From contig PHAM01000020.1 of NCBI GenBank assembly GCA_002841685.1, positions 1-29,794 on the forward strand: a DNA stretch of 29,794 nt, in the 5' to 3' direction. This DNA is from Elusimicrobia bacterium HGW-Elusimicrobia-2. GTDB lineage: Bacteria; CG03. The position numbers and the translations under genes were made by a program. Of this stretch, positions 7,278-16,212 are shown one piece after another; positions within the stretch are counted from its first letter, which is position 1; every line of letters begins with the position of its first letter. Under the pieces are notes generated by a model, which made no database searches, was not told the DNA's origin, and saw only the letters and a list, made by a program, of their open reading frames with translations.

Positions 7278-9452
7278 TTACTGCTCTTTTTTAAGGACTC
7301 TGAAAACTTCCTCGGAAGATGTCACGCCGCTGAGGCATTTCTGGAGTCCGTCCTGAAACATGGGTACAAGGGTGCCGTTATCTATTGCGGCCCTCTGTAT
7401 TTCTTCGGGCGTCACCCCTTTTTTAATAACCAGTTTTCGTATTTCCTCATCGGGCATAAGGATCTCGTGCACCCCGATGCGGCCTTTATAACCGGTGTTA
7501 TCGCATTTTTTGCAGCCCGCCTTTCTGAAAAGCGTGATGCCAGGTTCAATTCCAAGACTTTCGGCCAGATCGGCGTCAGCTTTAAATTCTTCTTTGCAGG
7601 CGCATAGCCTTCTGACGAGACGCTGCGCGCAGACGATTATAAGGGAAGAGGACACGAGAAAAGGTTCCACCCCCATATCGAAAAATCTTGTTATGGTTGT
7701 GGAAGCATCATTCGTGTGAAGCGTGGAAAGCATAAGATGACCGGTGAGAGCCGCCTCGATAGCGACCTCCGCTGTTTCAAGATCGCGTATTTCCCCCACC
7801 ATTATGACATCCGGATCCTGCCGGAGAAAGCATTTCAGGGCGTCGGCAAAAGTGACGCCGATGTCTTTTCTGACGGGCATCTGGTTGATCCCCTCGAGCA
7901 TATATTCCACGGGGTCCTCGGCGGTCTGAATATTGATGTCGGGCTTATTGATCTCGGTGATAGCCGCGTAAAGTGTCGTGGTTTTCCCGCTCCCGGTGGG
8001 CCCCACATTCAGTATCATTCCGTATGGCTTGGCTATCGCGGCTCTGTAAAATTGCATGTTCTTGGGCGAAAAACCCATTGCCTCAAGACCGAGCATGGTG
8101 CCGGTTTTATCCAGAATACGCATGCAGACTTTTTCTCCCCAAACAAGCGGCGCGATGCTGACCCTGAGCTCTATATCGGGATTATCCTTTCCGAAATCTT
8201 TGAATTTAATACGCCCGTCCTGAGGCCGGCGGCGTTCGGCTATGTCAAGCGATGACATTATCTTGTATCTTGTGAGCATCGCGCTGTGGGCGCTGCGGGG
8301 AAGTTTGTGCACCTGCTTCATCACGCCGTCCATCCTGAATCTCACCATAGTGTATTTTTCAAAAGCCTCTATGTGTATGTCGCTGACCTTTTTATTATAA
8401 GCTTCCCTGATTATCTGGTTCGCGAGTTTGATGACAGGGGCAGATTCTTCGCTTTCGTAATTTTCATTGTCTATCTCTTCAGTGCTGCTAGTGCTGCTTG
8501 TTTTTATTTCCAGATCCGCCTGCATTTTAGCCGTGGCTTCGTCTTCGTCCGACGCAGGCTCACCGATGCTCTCAAGATAATTTTTTATGGCATAATCTAT
8601 GTCACTCTTGGCGGCAACCACGGTTTCCTTCACTTTGCATTTTGTTATAACTTCAAAATTTTCTATGCCGGTGTAATCCAGCGGATTGGAACACACCACC
8701 CTCAGTTGCCTGCCGGGATATAATTTTATGGGTATCAGCCTGAATTTCCGGAGGTTATCCGACGTTATGCGGGTTTCGTCGAGTATCTCGTTGGCTATGG
8801 TGAAATCTTCGCCGAGCTCTATGTACTGCTGCTTTGTCAGCCGGGCGATGTAATAAGCAAGTTCCTGCGGTGTCATCGTAGCGGCGGGGTTAAAGGCCTT
8901 TTGAATTATTTTGGCCGAATACTGGGCGACTTCCTCCAGCAGATAGGCATCCGATTCGCTGAAATATCCCGGAGCTATGGATTTGTTCAGCACCTGTATG
9001 GCGCCTATGACTTTGCCGTCCGCTTTAAGAGGAGAGGTGATCATCGAGCGGGTCTGAAAACCCGTGTCTTTGTCAATGCCTGCGGCGTGGTCGGCGTCTT
9101 TGGAAACATCCTCAACGACCCGGCTTTTTCCCTCGGATATCACCTTGCCGACGATACCCGTATTGAGAGGCAGTGTGAGTTTCAGCAGAGTCTCCCTTTT
9201 AGCTTCATAAGATTTTTGCACCGCGGGATTGCCTTTATACAGGTTCGGGGAAAAATAAACATGACTGAACTTTATCTTGTCTTTGTCCACAAGATAAAGC
9301 GTTATTGATTCCGCGAAAAGGCTGCTGACTATTTTTTCTATTGTTATTCTGAGGACGGTATTAAGAACCTCCGGAGAGATTTCTTTTTTGAATATTATCT
9401 CCCTCAGCAGCGGGGCGATGATACGGTTTAGTTTATCCTCTATACCGGCCAT
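7278..9452 (-). CDS. gspE: GspE/PilB-type secretion ATPase with N-terminal GAF domain
   Basis: 724 residues. A GAF-like domain (about 20-187) precedes a GspE/MshE N-terminal domain (about 190-295), an acidic Ser/Thr-rich linker (300-337) and the ATPase (about 340-724). Walker A GPTGSGKTT is at 484-492, Walker B VIMVGE at 549-554, and the Asp-box TAEDPVEY at 510-517. The His-box is GHLMLSTLHTND. Four zinc-site cysteines are present (C617, C619, C647, C650). It would power a type IV pilus or type II secretion system at the inner membrane; GspE and PilB cannot be separated here because no partner genes are present. A GAF domain at the N-terminus is unusual and suggests ligand or redox control. 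The ATG has a TATAAT 6 nt upstream and no ribosome binding site. Confidence 0.92.
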   Translation of the reverse strand: MAGIEDKLNRIIAPLLREIIFKKEISPEVLNTVLRITIEKIVSSLFAESITLYLVDKDKIKFSHVYFSPNLYKGNPAVQKSYEAKRETLLKLTLPLNTGIVGKVISEGKSRVVEDVSKDADHAAGIDKDTGFQTRSMITSPLKADGKVIGAIQVLNKSIAPGYFSESDAYLLEEVAQYSAKIIQKAFNPAATMTPQELAYYIARLTKQQYIELGEDFTIANEILDETRITSDNLRKFRLIPIKLYPGRQLRVVCSNPLDYTGIENFEVITKCKVKETVVAAKSDIDYAIKNYLESIGEPASDEDEATAKMQADLEIKTSSTSSTEEIDNENYESEESAPVIKLANQIIREAYNKKVSDIHIEAFEKYTMVRFRMDGVMKQVHKLPRSAHSAMLTRYKIMSSLDIAERRRPQDGRIKFKDFGKDNPDIELRVSIAPLVWGEKVCMRILDKTGTMLGLEAMGFSPKNMQFYRAAIAKPYGMILNVGPTGSGKTTTLYAAITEINKPDINIQTAEDPVEYMLEGINQMPVRKDIGVTFADALKCFLRQDPDVIMVGEIRDLETAEVAIEAALTGHLMLSTLHTNDASTTITRFFDMGVEPFLVSSSLIIVCAQRLVRRLCACKEEFKADADLAESLGIEPGITLFRKAGCKKCDNTGYKGRIGVHEILMPDEEIRKLVIKKGVTPEEIQRAAIDNGTLVPMFQDGLQKCLSGVTSSEEVFRVLKKEQ

Positions 9453-9458
9453 TAAGAT

Positions 9459-9464
9459 ATTATA
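9459..9464 (-). promoter_or_regulatory. Perfect -10 box before gspE, probably leaderless
   Basis: On the minus strand TATAAT is followed by ATCTTA and then the ATG at 9452 (6 nt apart). No convincing -35 box at 16-18 nt was found; TTGATA lies only 13 nt upstream. No Shine-Dalgarno exists. Confidence 0.5.
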
Positions 9465-9510
9465 GGGCCCGCGGTTTTATCAAGAGAGAATATTATTTGC
9501 GGGCTTTTCT

Positions 9511-10155
9511 TCACTCGCTGTCGGGGACAATGAATTCGTCTAAGCTCCCGGGATTATAGGAACTCTTGTAGCCCGATTCGGGGCTCCGCAGTATCCGTAT
9601 AGGTATCGCGCCGGCTTCTTTGGCGTATCTTATGTCGGAATCGGAGTCGCCGTAAAAAGCGTCGATACCGAGTTCTTTTAGCAATTCTGTTTTTCCGCTG
9701 GGTGCGAAAAAGATATTGCTCTCAGGGATATCAAGCGTTTTGCTCATGAATTTTTTGAGAGCTTCCCCCCCGGAATTATTACGCGCGGTTATGAGGAACA
9801 CCTCATGCCCTTTTTGCTGATGGGCCTTTATGATCTCAACGGTTTTCGGTTTCAGGATAGAGACTTCCTCGTCAGATCTATTCACTATTGTCCAGAACTC
9901 ATCCGTATAGGCCTGGGCGCCCTCGTAACCTTTGTCAAAAGCGGGAGAAGAAAACAGGACAGTATCGTCAATGTCCAATCCCACTTTTTTGACAGAAGGA
10001 TCATCCAGCGCCGGAGTTGTTATGCCGGCGGCTTCGCGGGCTTCTATAGCGGCCGGTGACGCACTCTGTTGCGGGACAACGGGCGGGGCGGCGCATCCGG
10101 CGGCTAAAAATATCGCCGCGATTAATGTCAACAACAAGGATTTTAACTGTTTCAT
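9511..10155 (-). CDS. aphA: AphA-like class B acid phosphatase, lipoprotein (HAD superfamily)
   Basis: 214 residues. A hydrophobic signal ends in the lipobox LAAGC (C21), so the protein is probably lipid-anchored facing the periplasm. HAD motif I is GLDIDDTVLFSSPAF (nucleophile D61, D63), motif II is FLITAR, and the C-terminal motif is FYGDSDSDI (168-175), followed by IPIRILRSPESGYK. Together these match E. coli AphA, a class B nonspecific phosphatase that releases phosphate from nucleotides and sugar phosphates. A longer frame starting at 10326 is rejected because it runs through repeat sequence and lacks the signal. AGGAG precedes the 10155 ATG. Periplasmic nucleotide dephosphorylation would fit the nucleoside-salvage genes nearby. 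Confidence 0.88.
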   Translation of the reverse strand: MKQLKSLLLTLIAAIFLAAGCAAPPVVPQQSASPAAIEAREAAGITTPALDDPSVKKVGLDIDDTVLFSSPAFDKGYEGAQAYTDEFWTIVNRSDEEVSILKPKTVEIIKAHQQKGHEVFLITARNNSGGEALKKFMSKTLDIPESNIFFAPSGKTELLKELGIDAFYGDSDSDIRYAKEAGAIPIRILRSPESGYKSSYNPGSLDEFIVPDSE

Positions 10156-10187
10156 AATTTTATCTCCTACATTACATATCATAACAA

Positions 10188-10207
10188 TTTTGCCGGGGGC
10201 GGGACTC
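10188..10207. repeat. 20-bp direct repeat of the tRNA-Leu 3' end
   Basis: An exact 20-bp copy of 10331-10350, which is the 3' part of tRNA-Leu(GAG) plus 3 flanking bases. The two copies bracket about 123 bp of GC-rich, repeat-like sequence (10208-10330) with GAGTCCC/GGGACTC inverted copies and TCGTCCGCCGGACG. This resembles an attL/attR pair or a short duplication at a tRNA 3' end. No integrase is present. Confidence 0.75.
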
Positions 10208-10333
10208 CTTCTCCCCCAACGCTTTCGCGTTTCCTCCGAAGCCTGGCGCTCTCGCTGCCGTTCGCTACGCTCACTATCGTCCGCCGGACGCGCTTCGAGT
10301 CGCCTTCGAGTCCCTTCTCTGGACATATATTTT

Positions 10334-10415
10334 TGCCGGGGGCGGGACTCGAACCCGCAAGAGTTGCCTCATACGGCCCTCAACCGTACGTGTATGCCAG
10401 TTCCACCACCCCGGC
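10334..10415 (-). tRNA. tRNA-Leu (anticodon GAG)
   Basis: The minus strand folds as a cloverleaf: acceptor GCCGGGG/CCCCGGC, anticodon stem TACGG/CCGTA around TTGAGGG (anticodon at 10379-10381), a class II variable arm, and T-loop GGGTTCGAGTCCC. The discriminator is A and CCA is not encoded. It lies 19 nt after secG, so it is probably in the same transcript. Confidence 0.95.
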
Positions 10416-10434
10416 GGAACAAAAAACTAATATA

Positions 10435-10728
10435 TCAGCGCTGAGCCCCTTCCTGGGGGGCGGGCGCAGCCGCCGGCGGCACAGCCGGAAATTTCACACC
10501 CCGTTGTTTTACCGCCGCGGATATGGATATGGATGTAATTACGAAAAGAATACCGAGCACGACCACAACCTTTTTTAAAAACTCATCCCCTGCCGGGCCC
10601 ATCAGAAGAGAATCCGAGGAGCCGCCAAGAAATGACGATCCGGTCGCGCCGCGGCTGACCTGGATCAGAATTATAAATATCAGCGCCGTCGCTATTACCA
10701 CATGACAAACAACCAGAAATGTATACAT
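10435..10728 (-). CDS. secG: Preprotein translocase subunit SecG
   Basis: 97 residues with two membrane segments (about 3-23 and 51-70) separated by the conserved cytoplasmic loop (QVSRGATGSSFLGGSSDS), as in SecG, the accessory subunit of the SecYEG channel. The C-terminal tail is Pro/Ala-rich. It begins 4 nt after pgk; the pgk-secG pairing is common in bacteria, usually with tpiA between, but here tpiA is absent. tRNA-Leu follows. Confidence 0.93.
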   Translation of the reverse strand: MYTFLVVCHVVIATALIFIILIQVSRGATGSSFLGGSSDSLLMGPAGDEFLKKVVVVLGILFVITSISISAAVKQRGVKFPAVPPAAAPAPQEGAQR

Positions 10729-10732
10729 AAAA

Positions 10733-11905
10733 TTACTCCTGCTTTAAGGCTTCTATTCCCGGCAGCATCCTGCCTTCCACGAATTCCAGCGATGCGCCCC
10801 CTCCGGTTGAAATATGGCTGAAATCATCAGCGACCCCGGTTTTGTTTATGGCTGATACGCTGTCGCCGCCGCCGGCCACCGAAACAGATCCGGCTTTTGT
10901 GGATTCCGCTATTATTTCGGCGATTTTTTTTGTGCCTTCCGCGAACTCCTTTACTTCAAAAACCCCCATGGGCCCGTTCCAGAATATGGTTTTGGCTTTC
11001 TTTAAGATCCGGGAATATTTCTGCACCGTCTCAGGGCCTATGTCAACACCGTAAAAACCGTCGGGGATTGCAGATGATACGGAATTTTCAAGGGCTTCTT
11101 TAAACGATTTGCTTATCACATGGTCCGATGGCAGAAGAAGTTTTTCTCCGGCCGCCCCGGCGATTTCCTTCGCCTTTTCAAGAAAATCGTCCTCGACAAG
11201 CGACAGGCCGGTATTTTCCCCGCGGGCTTTAAGAAAGGTGTATGACATGGCGCCGCCGACAAGCAGATAGTCCACTTTTGACAGCAGGCTTTTCATGACC
11301 GATATTTTTGTAGACACTTTAGCGCCCCCGAGCACGGCGGCAAAAGGTTTCTTCGGGTTCTTAAGAAGCTCAGAAAGATATTTCACCTCTTTCTGAATCA
11401 GAAAGCCCGCCGCCGACGGCAAAAGGGCGGGAATACCCGCCGTTGAGGCATGCGCCCGGTGCGAAACAGCGAAAGCGTCCTGTATGAACACATCTCCATA
11501 AGATGCGAGTTGTTTCGCGAAATTTGCATCGTTGTTTTTTTCTTCGGAGTGGAACCTCAGGTTTTCAAGCAGGGCTATGGAGCCCTGCGGAAGATTTTCG
11601 AGGCCCTCTTTTGTATTATCGCCGACGCAATCTTCAAAAAAATACACCTTTTGCGCGAGAAGTTTTTCAAGTCGCGGCAGAACGACTTTGAGCGAAAAGT
11701 CCGGATCGGGGGCGCCCTTGGGCCTGCCGAGATGGCTCATAAGAATGATTGAGCGCGGCCGCTGTTCAAGGATGCTGTTTATGGTGGGCACATGAGCGCT
11801 CAGTCTTGTGTCGTCGCTGACTTCGCCGTTTTTGACAGGCACATTGAAATCAACCCGCACGAGGACTTTCTTGTCCCGGAGATCCATATCTCTCAGCGTT
11901 TTCAT
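10733..11905 (-). CDS. pgk: Phosphoglycerate kinase
   Basis: 390 residues, the usual length. It makes ATP and 3-phosphoglycerate from 1,3-bisphosphoglycerate in the cytosol. Signatures are VLVRVDFNVPVKNG at the N-terminus, LMSHLGRPKG, LLENLRFH, AVLGGAKVSTKI, FWNGPMGVFE and the nucleotide-binding GGGDSVSAI and STGGGASLEF. It lies 3 nt after gap and 4 nt before secG, so all three are clearly co-transcribed. Confidence 0.97.
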   Translation of the reverse strand: MKTLRDMDLRDKKVLVRVDFNVPVKNGEVSDDTRLSAHVPTINSILEQRPRSIILMSHLGRPKGAPDPDFSLKVVLPRLEKLLAQKVYFFEDCVGDNTKEGLENLPQGSIALLENLRFHSEEKNNDANFAKQLASYGDVFIQDAFAVSHRAHASTAGIPALLPSAAGFLIQKEVKYLSELLKNPKKPFAAVLGGAKVSTKISVMKSLLSKVDYLLVGGAMSYTFLKARGENTGLSLVEDDFLEKAKEIAGAAGEKLLLPSDHVISKSFKEALENSVSSAIPDGFYGVDIGPETVQKYSRILKKAKTIFWNGPMGVFEVKEFAEGTKKIAEIIAESTKAGSVSVAGGGDSVSAINKTGVADDFSHISTGGGASLEFVEGRMLPGIEALKQE

Positions 11906-11908
11906 GAG

Positions 11909-12904
11909 CTATTTTCCCTGCATATACTCTATAAGGTCGATAACCCTTGTGGCGTATCCCGTCTCATTGTCATACCACGCCAGGAGTTTCACCATGTCGC
12001 CGAACACTTTTGTAAAAGCGGCGTCTACGGTGGATGATTTGGGATTGCCGTTAAAATCTATCGAAACGAGAGGCTCTTTACAGACGGCCATATATTTTCC
12101 GAGAGGGCCGTTCGCGGCTTTAACCAGCGCCGCGTTGACTTCTTCGGCCGTGGTTTCTTTCCCGACCTGCACAACGACATCTACCACGGACACGTTCGGG
12201 GTGGGAACGCGTATCGCGAAACCGTCCATTTTGCCTTTCAGTTCAGGTATAACAAGCCCTATGGCTTTGGCGGCTCCCGTAGTTGTCGGTATCATTGAGG
12301 CCGAGGCGGTCCTGGCACGGCGAAGATCTTTGTGCGGGGCGTCCAGAACATTCTGATCATTGGTGAAAGAATGAATCGTTGTCATAAGGCCTTTTTTAAT
12401 GCCAAAGGAGTCCATTATAACTTTCATCGGCGGCGCCAGGCAGTTTGTTGTGCAGGATGCGTTGGAGATGATGAAATGTTTGGAAGCGTCATATTGATCT
12501 TCGTTGACGCCCATCACTATCGTTATGTCTTCATCCGTCGCCGGAGCTGAAATTATCACTCTTTTTGCCCCCGCTTTAATGTGCTTTGAAGCCTTTTCTT
12601 TGCTTTTGAAAAGCCCTGTTGATTCCACGACTATTTCAACGCCCAGATCTTTCCACGGAAGAGCTTCAGGATCCCTTTCGGCAAAAACTTTGATCTCTTT
12701 ACCGTCGATGACCAGGCTGTTCGCCTTTGCTTCTACGGAGCCGGGAAAAATGCCGAAGGTGGAATCGTATTTAAAAAGATGTGCGAGAGTTTTAGTATCC
12801 GCAAGATCGTTTACGCCCATAAACTCAATGTCCTTAGAGTTTAATCCGGCTTTAAGCACCAGGCGGCCTATGCGGCCGAATCCATTAATACCAACTTTTG
12901 TCAT
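11909..12904 (-). CDS. gap: Glyceraldehyde-3-phosphate dehydrogenase
   Basis: 331 residues. The N-terminal NAD-binding motif is INGFGRIGR, and D33 (in VNDLAD) suggests preference for NAD over NADP. Catalytic C151 lies in [12 protein letters not shown] with H178 downstream, and [15 protein letters not shown] closes the domain. The start at 12904 has GGAGG at good spacing; an in-frame ATG 8 codons upstream is rejected. It is 55 nt after coaX and 3 nt before pgk. Confidence 0.97.
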   Translation of the reverse strand: MTKVGINGFGRIGRLVLKAGLNSKDIEFMGVNDLADTKTLAHLFKYDSTFGIFPGSVEAKANSLVIDGKEIKVFAERDPEALPWKDLGVEIVVESTGLFKSKEKASKHIKAGAKRVIISAPATDEDITIVMGVNEDQYDASKHFIISNASCTTNCLAPPMKVIMDSFGIKKGLMTTIHSFTNDQNVLDAPHKDLRRARTASASMIPTTTGAAKAIGLVIPELKGKMDGFAIRVPTPNVSVVDVVVQVGKETTAEEVNAALVKAANGPLGKYMAVCKEPLVSIDFNGNPKSSTVDAAFTKVFGDMVKLLAWYDNETGYATRVIDLIEYMQGK

Positions 12905-12959
12905 TTTGCATCCTCCATTTTGGAACATTAATTCAAAAATCCTTCAATCCTTCGTTTCG

Positions 12960-13727
12960 CTATTTTGAGATGGGAATATCCCGCTCAATCAAGTTCTGAT
13001 TATACAAGTTTTTATAAAATTGTAAAAGGCCGTTAAACACGAGCGCCTGCGCTTTTTTGTAGCGGAACGATAGGTCTCCGGGCCTGAGAAACCGTGATCC
13101 TGAGCCGGTTAAGAACACCGCCGCCCCCGGCTCACGTTTGAGAAAATCAGAAACTGTTTTTTCTATACCGCCGAGTGTCGCCGCCCACACGCCTTTTCTG
13201 ATACATTCGCCGGTGTTTGATCCGGGCCCTTTCCGCGGTCGCGAGAATGCCGTATCAGGAAGAAGGGCGCATCCTTCATTCAGCGCTTTAAGGGAAAGCT
13301 CTATTCCCGGGAATATCACGCCGCCCCGGTAATTGCTCTTTTTATCCACAAGTTCGCAGGTGACGGCGCTCCCTATGTCCACGATTATAAAAGGGGGCCG
13401 CTTTTGGGCGAGAGCGCCGATTATCGCGGCTATTCTATCGGCGCCGATGTCTTTAATAGGAGCGTATTTTAGTTTGACGAGCGTGATATCGCGGTAGGTT
13501 AAGAAATAAATTTTTATACAGCTGGAGCGGCAAATTTTTTTTAGCCTCGCTGTTGCTCTCGGCACCACCGAACAACACACGCAGATGTGGATGTTTTTCA
13601 GGATATCCCTTATTTTTTTTTCGCTCAGGAGCGAAGTCCTGAACTGTTTCCCCGGTACGGTTTTTCCTTTTTTTACGCCGACGGTTTTTATAAAAGTGTT
13701 TCCTGCGTCAATTAAGAGTGTTTTCAT
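12960..13727 (-). CDS. coaX: Type III pantothenate kinase
   Basis: 255 residues, first step of coenzyme A synthesis (pantothenate to 4'-phosphopantothenate). The ASKHA-type motifs are visible: LLIDAGNTFIK (phosphate loop), GADRIAAIIGA, and DIGSAVTCELV (the family often has DxGTA; here Ser replaces Thr). The C-terminal FLTGSGSRFL completes the fold. It overlaps the upstream peptidase gene by 20 nt, indicating translational coupling. Confidence 0.92.
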   Translation of the reverse strand: MKTLLIDAGNTFIKTVGVKKGKTVPGKQFRTSLLSEKKIRDILKNIHICVCCSVVPRATARLKKICRSSCIKIYFLTYRDITLVKLKYAPIKDIGADRIAAIIGALAQKRPPFIIVDIGSAVTCELVDKKSNYRGGVIFPGIELSLKALNEGCALLPDTAFSRPRKGPGSNTGECIRKGVWAATLGGIEKTVSDFLKREPGAAVFLTGSGSRFLRPGDLSFRYKKAQALVFNGLLQFYKNLYNQNLIERDIPISK

Positions 13728-14967
13728 GTTTGAATTTGCCCTGCATTATCAGTTCAGCTATGTAGCGGTAATACTTTTTCTTGAGCGGTAAAAAATCCTC
13801 CATCTCTTTCTTTGTGAGGCTTTTTGCCGGCGGAAGTTTTAAGGTCAGGAAATTAACAAAACTCCCGTGTTTTTTTACCCTGAAATCAAGATGAGGGCCT
13901 GTGGAAAGACCTGTCGAGCCGACATAACCGATATCCTGCCCTTTTTTAACAAAAGCCCCTCTTTTTATGCCGCCGGAGTATCTTGAAAGATGTCCGTACC
14001 ATGACTCATATGTGGAATTGTGTTTTATTTTTACCATCCTGCCGTAGCCGCCGTTTCTGCCGACATAAACAACTTTGCCATCGCCGATTGATGACACGGG
14101 AGTGCCACTCGGCGCGGCGTAGTCTATGCCGTAGTGAGACCTGTAATATTTTAAAATGGGATGAAATCGCCGGTTGGAGAAGTAGGAGGAAATCCTCCTG
14201 AAATGCAGCGGCGCTTTAAGAAACTGAGTGCTCAAAGATTCTCCCGATGGGCTGTAGTAATCATAAAGTTCGCCGCGGGGTAAGGCAAATGCTATGAATT
14301 CACTGATTTTTCTCCGTGCCCGCCGGCCGCCACACATAATATATTTGCCGGCAAGGATGGTGCCGTTATCAACCTCCTGTCCGCTGTCTGTGAAAGACTG
14401 CTCATAAATGATAAAAAATCTGTCTCCCGGACGGGGATCCGTAAGAAAATCTATTCTGGATTCAAAAATATCCGCGAAATTCATTATGAGCGAGGGATTC
14501 ACGCCGGCCGAGATCATGGAATAATAAAGATTGTTTTGAACGGTGCCGGAATAGCCGAAATATTTTTTATGGATTCTCATTTGCACTTCATCGGACCTGT
14601 AACCCGCAGTCGTGAGTTTTACGAGATATTTTTTTGCCACTTCCGGCTGGTATGAAAATTCCAGTATTTTATTTTCCGTGGACATGGCGATCTCATAGTA
14701 ATGTCCGGCCTGTATTTTTTTGACATTGTAAATTTTTGAGAATTCGCCGATTACGCCGTAATAGTTGTTCGCCGGCACGCCGCGTTTGGCGAAAACTGTT
14801 ATGAGATTTTCGCCAGGCGCGAGGGTGTCGCCGTATATGATCGCCTTCGGTTGCGGGGGAATCTCCTTGCGGCTTCTCCTGGCACGGATAAAAAAAACCG
14901 CCGTCAGCAGAAAAACAGCGGCGGCGGCAAAAACAAGCGGTTTTTTATTTTCCGGCAGCTCCATCAT
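13708..14967 (-). CDS. Membrane-anchored M23 family metallopeptidase
   Basis: 419 residues. One N-terminal membrane segment (about 10-27) is followed by LysM/OapA-like and Csd3-like regions (about 45-260) and a lysostaphin-like M23 domain (about 262-385), resembling E. coli MepM (YebA), a peptidoglycan DD-endopeptidase. Zinc ligands H278 and D282 lie in SHYGIDYAAPSGTPV, and H359 in TGPHLDF. The usual second His of HxH is Asp here (D361). GDGKVVYVGRNGGYG is the typical core hairpin. ATG 14964 is an alternative start. It lies between apgM and coaX in the long operon. Confidence 0.92.
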   Translation of the reverse strand: MMELPENKKPLVFAAAAVFLLTAVFFIRARRSRKEIPPQPKAIIYGDTLAPGENLITVFAKRGVPANNYYGVIGEFSKIYNVKKIQAGHYYEIAMSTENKILEFSYQPEVAKKYLVKLTTAGYRSDEVQMRIHKKYFGYSGTVQNNLYYSMISAGVNPSLIMNFADIFESRIDFLTDPRPGDRFFIIYEQSFTDSGQEVDNGTILAGKYIMCGGRRARRKISEFIAFALPRGELYDYYSPSGESLSTQFLKAPLHFRRISSYFSNRRFHPILKYYRSHYGIDYAAPSGTPVSSIGDGKVVYVGRNGGYGRMVKIKHNSTYESWYGHLSRYSGGIKRGAFVKKGQDIGYVGSTGLSTGPHLDFRVKKHGSFVNFLTLKLPPAKSLTKKEMEDFLPLKKKYYRYIAELIMQGKFKHENTLN

Positions 14968-14985
14968 TTTTATCCAGCCCGTTTG

Positions 14986-16188
14986 TCAGGCCCCGAATTT
15001 TTTTAGCTTCAGAGCGTTTGCCATAAGGATAGGCATTATGTCCGCCGACCATATCCTTCCTATAGATCCGTTTTCAAAAGCCCTTTCCGAAAAAACGGAT
15101 ATATCGTCCGCTATTTCATATTTTGATTTTATGGCTATGGGGCAGGGATGCCAGGAATGCGCGCTCATCTTCGCCGGAGTTGAATGGTCCGCCGTTATGC
15201 AGACCACATCAAAATTTTGTGATATTATTTCGGGGAGCAGTTTATCAAAAGCCTCAATGGCTTTCACTTTGCCTTCAAAATCCCCGTCCTCACCACGGGA
15301 GTCGGTGTATTTGTAATGGTAATAGATGAAATCGTAACCGGAGCCCTTTTTCTTTAACGCTTCCAGCTGGCTCTCCGGCGTTGCGCCGCAATCGACAATA
15401 TCCATTCCCACAAGCGAGGCGAGCCCTTTATACATGGGATAGGTGGCGAAGGCCCCGCATTTCAGTTTGTAGAGCTCGCTCATCTTCGGGATGTCCGGCA
15501 GGCACGCGAAACCCCGCATGAGCGCCGTGTTGGCTACCGCTTCGCCTTCAAGAGCCTCATTCAGCCGTGTTATGAAAGCGTTGACAATTCTGGCAGATCT
15601 TGACGAGGCCTCGGAGGTGTTCCTGCATTCGAGCGGCGGAAGGCCTTCCTTCTGGGGATCAGCGTCGGCAAGATCGCCGCAAAGATTTTCTCCGGTGAAC
15701 ATAACCACGAACCTGTGTTCTTTGCCGGGAAAAATTTTCACTTTCACATCGTCTATTTCCGTTATTTTTTCGGAAAGTTTTTTGACAAGCCGTTCGTTCT
15801 CCTCCGTGGGAATCCGCCCGGCCCTCCGGTCAACGATGAGTCCGTCTTTGAGCGTGGCGAAATTAGCCCTCGCGGCCATATCGAATTCCGTCATCTCCAA
15901 ACCTATACCCAGCGCCTCGAGAACGCCTCTTCCTATCTGGTATGTCATGGGATTATATCCGAAAAGTGCGAGATGTCCGGGCCCGGAACCGGGCGTTATA
16001 CCTAGAGCCACAGGCACATTTCTTCCGCAGACAGACTCCTTCGCGAAAGCGTCAAGGTTCGGACGCACGGCCGCTTCAAGTTCCGTTTTGTCGTTGACAG
16101 GAATGCCGCCGAGGCCGTCGGCGACTATCATGCATATTCTTGACGGCGTCTTCTCAGACAGGCCCATCATCACATTTTCAGGAAACAT
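14986..16188 (-). CDS. apgM: Cofactor-independent phosphoglycerate mutase, archaeal type (ApgM)
   Basis: 400 residues of the alkaline phosphatase superfamily. It interconverts 3- and 2-phosphoglycerate without 2,3-bisphosphoglycerate. The first metal motif is MIVADGLGG. The active-site Ser region is ITPGSGPGHLALFGYNP, followed by GRGVLEALGIG and ARANFAT. C-terminal metal ligands appear in YYHYKYTDSRGEDGD and TADHSTP. The family is common in archaea and scattered in bacteria; it is distinct from GpmI and GpmA. AAGGAGG precedes the ATG. The gene links the nucleoside-salvage half of the operon to gap-pgk. Confidence 0.93.
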   Translation of the reverse strand: MFPENVMMGLSEKTPSRICMIVADGLGGIPVNDKTELEAAVRPNLDAFAKESVCGRNVPVALGITPGSGPGHLALFGYNPMTYQIGRGVLEALGIGLEMTEFDMAARANFATLKDGLIVDRRAGRIPTEENERLVKKLSEKITEIDDVKVKIFPGKEHRFVVMFTGENLCGDLADADPQKEGLPPLECRNTSEASSRSARIVNAFITRLNEALEGEAVANTALMRGFACLPDIPKMSELYKLKCGAFATYPMYKGLASLVGMDIVDCGATPESQLEALKKKGSGYDFIYYHYKYTDSRGEDGDFEGKVKAIEAFDKLLPEIISQNFDVVCITADHSTPAKMSAHSWHPCPIAIKSKYEIADDISVFSERAFENGSIGRIWSADIMPILMANALKLKKFGA

Positions 16189-16212
16189 TAAACCTCCTTA
16201 ACACCGCTGTTT

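Noticed and set aside
13342-13350. Exact DnaA-box TTATCCACA
   Set aside because: It is a single copy inside coaX coding sequence, far from the DnaA-like gene, with no cluster of boxes or AT-rich unwinding region. It is not evidence for an origin.
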